From Clostridiaceae bacterium (GTDB lineage: Bacteria > Bacillota > Clostridia > Saccharofermentanales > UBA5734), in contig JAAYKS010000341.1 of assembly GCA_012522285.1 (NCBI GenBank), positions 1 through 13,450 of the forward strand: a stretch of DNA of 13,450 nucleotides. Reading direction: 5' to 3'. The first letter of the stretch is position 1, and each line of letters begins with the position of its first letter. The position numbers and the translations under genes are program-made. Below, piece by piece: positions 8,002 through 13,450 of this stretch. Below the pieces are notes generated by a model. That model had not been told where the DNA came from. It made no database searches and worked only from the letters and a program-made list of their open reading frames with translations.

Positions 8002-8019
8002 CATTTGCATGTAAAATGT
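7985..8019. repeat. Two adjacent inverted repeats, possible operator
   Basis: GCAC (7985-7988) and GTGC (7996-7999) form one inverted repeat with a 7-base gap. ACATTT (8001-8006) and AAATGT (8014-8019) form a second, also with a 7-base gap. The first covers the glutaredoxin transcription start region, and its right arm lies in the -35 of the divergent promoter. A regulatory role is inferred from position. Confidence 0.35.
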
Positions 8020-8047
8020 GTTTTCAAGACAAAGGAGGCGGATTTTT

Positions 8048-8320
8048 ATGAAGAAAGTTACGTTGTTCGTATTGCGGGGATGCCCTTATTGTGTGCGTAT
8101 GCTGCGCAAAATCGACACTTTGCTCGAAGCGAACCCGGAGTTGCGCGAGGTTCCGCTGGAGATCGTTGACGAGAGCAAGCATCGCGATTTTGCCCGCCGT
8201 CATGATTACTTTTATGTTCCCGCGTTTTATGTGGACGGGGAGAAGCAATATGAAGAGGGCGTCCTGCACGCCGATCTCGAAGATATCTTTCGTTCTGCAG
8301 CTGAACGGACTTCTGCCTAA
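8048..8320 (+). CDS. Glutaredoxin-like thiol-disulfide protein
   Basis: This 90-residue single-domain thioredoxin-fold protein has a beta strand KKVTLFVLRG leading to the classic glutaredoxin active site CPYC (Cys12, Cys15). The cis-proline motif YVPAF (Pro58) follows, then YVDG. It would reduce disulfides or glutathione/low-molecular-thiol adducts in the cytoplasm; which thiol it uses in this organism is unknown. The ATG at 8048 has AAAGGAGG at 8031-8038, 9 bases away; an in-frame start at 8018 lies upstream of this site and is unlikely. It appears to be monocistronic and is divergent from the acyl-CoA synthetase gene. Length is normal for bacterial glutaredoxins. Confidence 0.88.
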   Translation: MKKVTLFVLRGCPYCVRMLRKIDTLLEANPELREVPLEIVDESKHRDFARRHDYFYVPAFYVDGEKQYEEGVLHADLEDIFRSAAERTSA

Positions 8321-8348
8321 ACGTAAAGTGCACCTATAAGGTAATAAG

Positions 8349-8377
8349 GGGGCGGAAGGCTTTTCGCCCGCCGCCCC
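8349..8377 (+). terminator. GC-rich hairpin after the glutaredoxin gene
   Basis: GGGGCGG (8349-8355) pairs with CCGCCCC (8371-8377), with a possible inner GGC/GCC pairing (8358-8360 with 8366-8368). It starts 28 bases after the stop. There is no T-run behind it, so it may stall polymerase or protect the 3' end rather than act as a canonical intrinsic terminator. Confidence 0.4.
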
Positions 8378-8808
8378 GTCAATGTCGCGCAACCCTTGCC
8401 GATCCGATGTCCATCCGTTCACGAAAACCGTCCGTCATGCTTTGTAAACCATGACCCAAGCTGGAGTTGGACTGGGTTTTTCAGTTTTTCCGTTCGGTTT
8501 GACTGTCAGTAATCAACCTCGGCTTCCGAACTGTCTCCGGTTCCCTGCCGGAGGGACCAAATCCTACAAAAAGAGGTCGGACGATAACGTGGGAGTGGTT
8601 TGGAATGGTTCCCTTCCATTGCTGGTTTTCGTGCGTCTCGGGGCCGGTTCCTGTTGCGCCGCATGCCTGTTCTTTCCCTGTCTTCATTATATAGCCGCAG
8701 CAAAGAAAAGACCTGTGCCAAACCGTAGAATATGACCGGCGCGCATCCGGCGTTTTGGAGAATTATGCCGCGCAGGGCTTCGCGATCCGGGGCGGAACAA
8801 CCGGAATA

Positions 8809-8817
8809 TGTTACAAT
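8809..8817 (+). promoter_or_regulatory. Extended -10 promoter candidate for murF
   Basis: TGTTACAAT is an extended -10 (TGnTACAAT), identical to the 9-mer at the acyl-CoA synthetase promoter. There is no recognisable -35 at 17-18 bases upstream, which extended -10 promoters can tolerate. Predicted start is near 8824, about 80 bases before the murF ATG. Confidence 0.45.
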
Positions 8818-8826
8818 GTCATTGTT

Positions 8827-8847
8827 GCGGCTATGCCGCCTTTTTTT
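8827..8847 (+). terminator. Hairpin with T-run in the murF leader
   Basis: GCGGC (8827-8831) and GCCGC (8835-8839) form a 5-base-pair hairpin with a TAT loop, followed by C and seven T residues (8841-8847). It has the form of a small intrinsic terminator and lies a few bases after the predicted murF transcription start. It may stop read-through from upstream, or it may act as a leader attenuator or a 5' stabilising hairpin. Confidence 0.45.
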
Positions 8848-8902
8848 GCATCCCGGAGGCCGGCGTGTCCGGAGTCGCGGGGAGAGCAGGAGGATCCGCT
8901 GT

Positions 8903-10330
8903 ATGGAACCCATCACGCTCAAGGAAATCGCCGAGGCAACCGCAGGTCGTCTCGTTTGCGGAGATCCATCCTCCACCATCGCGACGGTGTCGACCGACAG
9001 TCGGTCCGTCTCACAAGGATCTCTTTTCATTCCAATCGTAGGTGTACGCTTTGATGCGCACGCCTTTATCCTGCAGGCACTCCAGTCCGGTGCGGCCGCG
9101 ACCCTTTCCGCCCGGACAGCCGACGCTTCGCCTCCCCGGGACGGGGAGAAGGGCTGGATCGAGGTGGAGGATACTCTGGTTGCCATGCAGCAGCTCTCCG
9201 CCTGGTATCGTTCCCGATTTGACATCCCGGTGGTCGGCGTGACCGGTAGCGTGGGGAAAACCAGCACCAAAGAGATGGTCGCGGACGCACTGTCTCCCGT
9301 CTTTTCCGTCCTTCGCACAAAAGGAAACTTCAACAATGAAATCGGGATGCCGGCGACATTGCTGTGTCTCGAGCGGTCTCATTCCGCCGCGGTGATCGAG
9401 ATGGGGACTTCGAGTCCCGGAGAAATTCCTTTGCTTTCGACTCTTGCCTGCCCGACCCATGCGGTCGTGACCAACATCGGCATTTCCCATATTGAATTTT
9501 TTGGGAGCCGCGAAGCGATCCGTGAAGAGAAACTCGGCATCGCACAAGGGTTCCCGCAAGGCGGCGGAAAACTGTTCCTGAACGGAGACGACCCGCTGCT
9601 CGCGGCGATGCGCGGCAAGACCCGGGTTCCGACTGTTTGGTTCGGAACCGATTCCTGGTGTACCTATCGAGCGGAAGAGGTGAACGTCGGGGAGGGGCAG
9701 ACCACCTTTACCCTGGTCCATCCCCGCGGGCGCACCCCCGTGCGTCTTCCGGTCCTCGGGATGCACCATGTCCGCAACGCGCTGGCGGCCGCCGCGGTGG
9801 CGGACGACCTGGGCGTCGATCCCGATACCGCTGCGCGCGGGATGCGCGATTATCACGGCGCTTCGCTGCGGCAACAGCTCCGGGAGGGCAATGGGATCCA
9901 TGTGATCGACGACTCTTACAATGCGAGTCCGGATTCGGTGCGCAGCGGATTGGAAGCGTTGATGGCCTTTCATGCCGACGGCCGGCATGTCGCGGTACTC
10001 GCAGACATGTATGAGCTGGGATCCCTTGCGAAAGCGGCCCACGAAGAGGCGGGACGGTTGGCTGTGGAACACGGAGTAGACATGCTGATTGCGATCGGCA
10101 ACATGTCGGAATGGATCCTGGCTGGCGCGAAGGAATCCGTTGCGGCGGGTAGAGGTCGGGATGGGATACGTCTTTCCGCCTGCGCTACGTTACAAGACGC
10201 GTATGTGCGTCTGACACGGGATCTCGCCCGGGGGGATGTCGTTTTGGTCAAGGGCTCCCGTGGGATACACGCGGATCGACTGGCCCGCGCTCTTGTAGAG
10301 GAGAACGAAAGCACTCTATCGGAAAACTAG
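8903..10330 (+). CDS. murF: UDP-MurNAc-tripeptide--D-Ala-D-Ala ligase MurF
   Basis: This 475-residue cytoplasmic Mur ligase adds the D-Ala-D-Ala dipeptide to UDP-MurNAc-tripeptide with ATP, the last cytoplasmic amino-acid addition in peptidoglycan synthesis. The N-terminal substrate domain (about 1-105) contains STDSRSV (30-36). The central ATPase domain starts with the P-loop GVTGSVGKTSTKE (112-124), then TKGNFNNEIGMPATLL (139-154), VIEMGTSS (164-171) and TNIGISHIEFF (190-200). The C-terminal domain has DDSYNASPDSVRSGLEAL (336-353) and VLVKGSRG (447-454). The ATG at 8903 has AGGAGG at 8888-8893; the frame is open back to 8732, but those codons cover the leader. The residues after KGSRG read IHADRL where many relatives have Met-rich MHMEKI, a mild variation. 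It is separated from its usual partner ddl only by a change of strand. Confidence 0.95.
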   Translation: MEPITLKEIAEATAGRLVCGDPSSTIATVSTDSRSVSQGSLFIPIVGVRFDAHAFILQALQSGAAATLSARTADASPPRDGEKGWIEVEDTLVAMQQLSAWYRSRFDIPVVGVTGSVGKTSTKEMVADALSPVFSVLRTKGNFNNEIGMPATLLCLERSHSAAVIEMGTSSPGEIPLLSTLACPTHAVVTNIGISHIEFFGSREAIREEKLGIAQGFPQGGGKLFLNGDDPLLAAMRGKTRVPTVWFGTDSWCTYRAEEVNVGEGQTTFTLVHPRGRTPVRLPVLGMHHVRNALAAAAVADDLGVDPDTAARGMRDYHGASLRQQLREGNGIHVIDDSYNASPDSVRSGLEALMAFHADGRHVAVLADMYELGSLAKAAHEEAGRLAVEHGVDMLIAIGNMSEWILAGAKESVAAGRGRDGIRLSACATLQDAYVRLTRDLARGDVVLVKGSRGIHADRLARALVEENESTLSEN

Positions 10331-10332
10331 GG

Positions 10333-10361
10333 GAGGCGGCTGCCACACAGTCGAACGCCTC
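10333..10361. terminator. Inverted repeat between murF and ddl
   Basis: GAGGCG (10333-10338) and CGCCTC (10356-10361) can pair across a 17-base loop in the 42-base gap between the two convergent stop codons. No strong T-run follows on either side, so termination here would be weak or aided by factors. Confidence 0.3.
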
Positions 10362-10372
10362 GAGATTGCATA

Positions 10373-11434
10373 TCAGGAGGGTCGGCGTTCATAGGCCAGC
10401 CGGACAATCCGGTCGCACAGCTCGACATATCCGATCCCCACGGCGGCGGCTTCCTGGGGGATCAAGCTGGCGGGTGTCATTCCGGGCAGCGTGTTGGCCT
10501 CAAGGCAGTGAAATCCGTCCGCGTCCAGCAAGTAATCGACCCGGTAGTAATCTCCCAGACGCAACAGCGCCCCGACCTGCAGGGCGGATGACTGTATCGC
10601 GGTCGCGACCGGCTCGGAAAGTTCCGCCGGGCAGGTTTCAATGACGCGTCCGATCTGGTATTTGTTTGCGTAATCGTAAAAACCTTCGACCGGTGCGATT
10701 TCGATGACCGGCAGGACGGTTCCCCCCAGCACGCCGACGGAAAACTCGCGTCCGGTGATCTTTTGCTCCACCATCACACGATTCTCGAAGCGCAGTGCCG
10801 CACGAACCGCGTCCTGGAGTTCTTCCGGTCGGTTGACCATGACGACCCCGATGCTCGATCCGTTGCTGCAGGGCTTGACGACGCAGGGGAATCCGATTTT
10901 TTCTGTCTTGGAGAGGATCGTCGTGTCATCGTCTCCTTGTTCCAGTACCGCCCATTCCGGGGTCGGCACGCCGGTGGCCCGCATCAAAATCTTGGAGACG
11001 TCTTTGTCCATCGCGAGCAGACACCCCGCATAGCCGGTTCCGGTGAAACGGATGCCCATGACTTCGAGAGTGGCCTGGATCATCCCGTTTTCGCCCATTC
11101 CCCCGTGCAGTCCGAGGAACACCAAGTCCGCCGCGCGGCACAGATCCAGCACGTGCGGGCCGATCAACGCATCCCCGTTGCCAGAAGACTGGCGCAACGC
11201 GTCCAGATCGGGTTCTTGCTCCGGTATCACATAGGTGTAGGGAGGAGCTTCCTGCTCCAATGGAAATACGAAGTCTGAAGATATGTCCGGCTCCGGTCCG
11301 TCCCATCCGGTATACACATCAATCAGGACGACCCGGTGACCCGCTTTGCGCAGGGCATTGGCGATCTGGCTGCCCGAAGACATCGAGACGTCGCGTTCAT
11401 GACTCAGGCCGCCGGCCAGGACAACGATTTTCAT
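10373..11434 (-). CDS. ddl: D-alanine--D-alanine ligase
   Basis: This 353-residue cytoplasmic ATP-grasp enzyme joins two D-alanines for peptidoglycan precursors; its product is the MurF substrate. Visible family blocks are MKIVVLAGGLSHERDVS (1-17, with the substrate-contacting Glu13), FLGLHGGMGENG (106-117), CVVKPCSNGSSIGV (184-197), the omega loop GFYDYANKY (251-259), and RVDYLLD (298-304) to LEANTLPGMTPASLIPQEA (311-329) with the metal ligands Glu312 and Asn314. The Tyr in YDY (Tyr253) is the type found in D-Ala-D-Ala ligases rather than in the D-lactate ligases of vancomycin resistance. The ATG at 11434 has GGAGG about 6 bases upstream; a GTG at 11446 lies before that site and is less likely. 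It may be transcribed from its own promoter in the 79 bases behind rluF. Confidence 0.95.
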   Translation of the reverse strand: MKIVVLAGGLSHERDVSMSSGSQIANALRKAGHRVVLIDVYTGWDGPEPDISSDFVFPLEQEAPPYTYVIPEQEPDLDALRQSSGNGDALIGPHVLDLCRAADLVFLGLHGGMGENGMIQATLEVMGIRFTGTGYAGCLLAMDKDVSKILMRATGVPTPEWAVLEQGDDDTTILSKTEKIGFPCVVKPCSNGSSIGVVMVNRPEELQDAVRAALRFENRVMVEQKITGREFSVGVLGGTVLPVIEIAPVEGFYDYANKYQIGRVIETCPAELSEPVATAIQSSALQVGALLRLGDYYRVDYLLDADGFHCLEANTLPGMTPASLIPQEAAAVGIGYVELCDRIVRLAYERRPS

Positions 11435-11463
11435 GGGAACCTCCACGTGTTTGATTCATGTGG

Positions 11464-11492
11464 ATTTTATCACTTTGCACTGTGCGGGTGAA
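11464..11492 (-). promoter_or_regulatory. Candidate promoter of ddl
   Basis: On the minus strand TTCACC (-35, 11492-11487) and TAAAAT (-10, 11469-11464) are 17 bases apart, with TG one base before the -10 (extended -10). The -35 lies inside the inverted repeat CGGGTGAACCCG (11485-11496), which could also be an operator or a small hairpin at the rluF 3' end. Confidence 0.5.
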
Positions 11493-11513
11493 CCCGGATC
11501 TTGTGTGGAATTC

Positions 11514-12251
11514 TTATCCCTTCCGATCCAGCAGTTCTTTGAGATCACGGATCTCTTTGGGCGTCAACTCCCTGACCTGTCCGGGTTTCAGGTTGCCGAG
11601 TGTGATGTTCATGATCCGGATGCGCTCGAGGTCGGCCACTCTGTATCCCAACTGTTCGCACATCCGGCGGATCTGGCGGTTCAGCCCCTGGCGTAGCACG
11701 ATCCGGAACGCGTCCTGCCCGGTGCGGGTCACACGGCAGGGGAGTGTGCGGGTGTCGAGGATGGGGACTCCAGCCGCCATCGCATGCAAAAAATCGTCGT
11801 CGTACGGGCGGTCCACCCGGACTTTGTATTCCTTTTCGTGCGCGTTTGCGGCGCGCAGGATGGGGTTGACGATGCTGCCGTCGCTGGTCAGCAACAGCAA
11901 TCCACGGGAATCCCGGTCCAGCCGTCCGATCGGAAAGATCCGCCCGGGATGCCCCAGAAAATCGATCACATTGTCGTTGACCCGCCGGTCGGTGGTGCAG
12001 ATGATGCCGACCGGCTTGTTGAGCGCGAGGATCGCCGGCGGATCCGGTGTCGGGATCGGGCGGCCGTCGACCGTGATTTCGTCGGAGGATGCCACCCGGT
12101 CTCCGGGCTTGGCGGGTCGTCCACGGACGGTCACGCGGCCCGCGGCGATCCACTGGTCCGCCTCGCGTCGCGAACACAGCCCGCTTCGCGCGATCATCTG
12201 ATTCACCCGGGATCCTTGCATGGGGGTCTGTTCCATATCGTGTTCCGTCAT
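11514..12251 (-). CDS. rluF: 23S rRNA pseudouridine synthase, RluF-like
   Basis: This 245-residue RsuA/RluB/RluE/RluF-family enzyme isomerises a specific uridine in rRNA. The N-terminal S4 RNA-binding domain (about 14-62) shows RVNQMIARSGLCSRREADQWI (15-35). The catalytic domain follows, with the active-site Asp112 in PIGRLDRDSRGLLLLT (107-122), HEKEY (138-142) and GLNRQIRRMCE (189-199). The blocks VNDNVIDFLG (91-100), GVPIL (161-165) and IRIMNITL (211-218) match RluF (U2604 in E. coli numbering) better than RluB or RsuA; exact site specificity is inferred. The ATG at 12251 overlaps the kinase stop as ATGA and has GGAGG about 8 bases upstream. Later in-frame ATGs (codons 6 and 11) are possible but less well supported. 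Confidence 0.88.
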   Translation of the reverse strand: MTEHDMEQTPMQGSRVNQMIARSGLCSRREADQWIAAGRVTVRGRPAKPGDRVASSDEITVDGRPIPTPDPPAILALNKPVGIICTTDRRVNDNVIDFLGHPGRIFPIGRLDRDSRGLLLLTSDGSIVNPILRAANAHEKEYKVRVDRPYDDDFLHAMAAGVPILDTRTLPCRVTRTGQDAFRIVLRQGLNRQIRRMCEQLGYRVADLERIRIMNITLGNLKPGQVRELTPKEIRDLKELLDRKG

Positions 12252-13450
12252 TCTGCTTCCTCCGTCTTCGCCAGGGCGAGCGTGAACCGGAATGCGGTCC
12301 CGCGCCCGGGCGTGCTTTCTACGATGATCTCTTCTCCCAGTGCATCCAGGATTTCCCGGGCGATCGAGAGGCCCAGGCCGGTGCCGGAGGTGGGACGCCT
12401 GGACTTGTCTGCCTTGTAAAACCGTTCAAACACATGCGGCAGGTCTTCTGCCGCGATACCGATGCCGGTGTCCTCCACCCGGATCCATGCTTTCCCGGTT
12501 GCGGTTTCCAGACCGCTGTCCAGCGTGATGCATCCACCGGACGGGGTATATTTGACCGCGTTGTCGAGCAGGATGAAAAGGATCTGCTCGATGCGGTCGA
12601 GATTGGTGTGCACCATGGCGTCCGGCCGATCGCGGTAAGGCGTCGCCAGCCGGATATCCGCTTCCTCCGCCACGCCTCCGTATTTGGCCGCCACGTCCTC
12701 CAGCAGCGAACGCAAAGACACACCGGTTTTGTTCATCGACACCGTGCCGGCCTGGAGCCGGGACAGTTCCAGCATGTCGTTGATCAGGCGGGTCAGGCGG
12801 GTAATCTCGCTCAGCAGCATGCTGTAATACCTTCTCCGGTCGGGTTCCGACTCCACCATCCCGTCCGCGAGCGGTTCGACCAGCGCACGCATCGCCGTCA
12901 ACGGGGTGCGCATTTCGTGGGAGACGTTGGCGACATAATCCCGCCGCGTCTGTTCGAGCCGCTGAGATTCGGTGATGTCGCGGAACAACCCGACCGCGCC
13001 CGCAGTGGTGCCGTCCTCGTCCAGTATGGGGGTCACCGCCGCACGAATCGACTGCCCGTCCGCCAAAAGGTTGCGGGAAAGCGAGATATTTTCCCGCACC
13101 GAACGGTCGAAATCCGACCAGATCGAAAGATCTGGAATCACGGCATCGCGCGCGGAGCCTTCGCCGGCGGCGGTCCCGAATATCCGGCGGATGGCCGGAT
13201 TGACATGGGTGACAGCCCCGAGTCGGTCGACCGCGACGATGCCTTCCGCCAAACCGTCCAGCACCTGGCGGAGACGCGTACGCTCCAGTGACAAGGCCGC
13301 GATGCTGACGGACAGGTTGTCCGCCAGATTGTCAAAGGCGGCTGCCAGTTCCCCGAATTCACCCCGGTATCTGCGGCCAGCCCGGATGCGGAAGTTGCCG
13401 TTGGACATCGCGTTGGCGACGTTCTTGATTTCATGCAGCGGGCTGAGCAG
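12248..13450 (-). CDS. Sensor histidine kinase (HAMP-PAS-HisKA-HATPase), 5' end cut by window
   Basis: There are 400 visible codons ending at 12248, and the frame is open to the window edge. An ATG at 13408 lies inside the HAMP domain, so the gene really starts outside, where membrane and sensor segments are expected. Numbered from the edge, residues 1-45 are the HAMP end (SPLHEIKNVANAM to AFDNLADNLS) and about 55-160 is a PAS domain (VDRLGAVTHVNPAIRRIFG to LFRDITE). HisKA follows with phospho-acceptor His178 in VSHEMRTPLT, then the N-box LLDNAVKYTP (Asn297), G1 VEDTGIGI, F-box FERFYKADKSR and G2 GTGLGLSIA. All catalytic motifs are intact. The layout resembles PhoR, WalK and ResE kinases. The partner response regulator is probably just upstream, outside the window. 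It overlaps rluF by four bases. Confidence 0.92.
   Translation of the reverse strand: MLSPLHEIKNVANAMSNGNFRIRAGRRYRGEFGELAAAFDNLADNLSVSIAALSLERTRLRQVLDGLAEGIVAVDRLGAVTHVNPAIRRIFGTAAGEGSARDAVIPDLSIWSDFDRSVRENISLSRNLLADGQSIRAAVTPILDEDGTTAGAVGLFRDITESQRLEQTRRDYVANVSHEMRTPLTAMRALVEPLADGMVESEPDRRRYYSMLLSEITRLTRLINDMLELSRLQAGTVSMNKTGVSLRSLLEDVAAKYGGVAEEADIRLATPYRDRPDAMVHTNLDRIEQILFILLDNAVKYTPSGGCITLDSGLETATGKAWIRVEDTGIGIAAEDLPHVFERFYKADKSRRPTSGTGLGLSIAREILDALGEEIIVESTPGRGTAFRFTLALAKTEEAE

Larger units (their letters stand above)
8321..8902. other. Gene-free stretch between glutaredoxin gene and murF
   Basis: I find no convincing gene in these 582 bases. The frames that are open (for example 8451-8735 on + and 8481-8687 on -) lack a ribosome site and any recognisable motif. 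Contents I can point to are the GC hairpin at 8349-8377, a second weak hairpin ACCCA(8454-8458)/TGGGT(8473-8477) running into TTTT, a hairpin CTCCGG/CCGGAG near 8535-8553, an exact TATAAT on the minus strand at 8691-8686 without a matching -35, and the murF leader elements at 8809-8847. I saw no match to tmRNA, SRP RNA, RNase P RNA, T-box or common riboswitch core sequences, but I could not run a covariance search. Confidence 0.6.

Noticed and set aside
8481..8687. 68-codon minus-strand frame starting right at TATAATG
   Set aside because: The ATG lies at the -10-like box, with no room for a ribosome site in a transcript from it. The product is low-complexity and unrecognised.
8451..8735. 94-codon + strand frame in the gap before murF
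   Set aside because: There is no ribosome site, it spans hairpin-like sequence, and the product has no motif I recognise. Treated as non-coding.
10373..11434. Possible VanA-type D-Ala-D-Lac ligase (glycopeptide resistance)
   Set aside because: The omega loop has the YDY tyrosine of D-Ala-D-Ala ligases, and no vanH, vanX or vanRS-type genes are nearby. The adjacent kinase is a generic HAMP-PAS type.
12089..13291. 400-codon + strand frame opposite the histidine kinase
   Set aside because: The minus strand encodes an intact HAMP-PAS-HisKA-HATPase protein there. The + frame is a shadow with no domain.
1..13450. Mobile element, prophage, CRISPR or tRNA gene
   Set aside because: I saw no transposase, integrase, terminal inverted repeats, spaced direct repeats or cloverleaf-like sequence with a GTTC-type arm on either strand.

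Overview
The window looks like chromosome from a GC-rich, Gram-positive-type (monoderm, probably Firmicutes/Clostridia-like) bacterium. The evidence is strong AGGAGG-type ribosome binding sites before most genes, a solute-binding protein anchored as a lipoprotein, sigma-A-like promoters of the TGnTACAAT kind, a MurF of the GSVGKTST type common in Firmicutes, and a DUF1638 protein of the sort found in strict anaerobes. I cannot name a genus. No phage, transposon, CRISPR array, tRNA or rRNA was seen, and codon use looks uniform throughout.

Layout. The left edge (1-741, + strand) is the 3' part of a DUF1638 gene, cut by the window. Converging on it is a five-gene ABC importer operon on the - strand (5942 down to 777): lipoprotein binding protein, two permeases and two ATPases of the peptide/nickel (Opp/Dpp) class. 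The last four genes are joined by short overlaps. Upstream of that operon, and separated from it by a clear intrinsic terminator, is a single-gene - strand unit encoding a long-chain-type acyl-CoA synthetase (6120-7931). It is transcribed divergently from a small glutaredoxin gene (8048-8320, +), and the two promoters physically overlap. A roughly 580-base gene-free stretch follows, ending in a murF leader with an extended -10 and a hairpin plus T-run. Then comes murF (8903-10330, +). Converging on murF is ddl (10373-11434, -), with rluF (11514-12251, -) behind it. Last is the 3' part of a sensor histidine kinase gene (12248-13450, -), cut by the right edge and overlapping rluF by ATGA.

How the genes fit together. 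Ddl makes D-Ala-D-Ala and MurF attaches it to the UDP-MurNAc-tripeptide, so two consecutive steps of peptidoglycan precursor synthesis lie side by side but on opposite strands. The ABC operon is a self-contained uptake system whose substrate cannot be read from sequence alone. The kinase is a HAMP-PAS-HisKA-HATPase protein of the PhoR/WalK/ResE type; its response regulator gene is probably just outside the right edge.

I looked for an undescribed system and did not find a convincing one. The window is mostly housekeeping and transport. The points most worth a second look are regulatory: the murF leader, the overlapping acyl-CoA synthetase/glutaredoxin promoters with two inverted repeats, and the kinase-rluF coupling.
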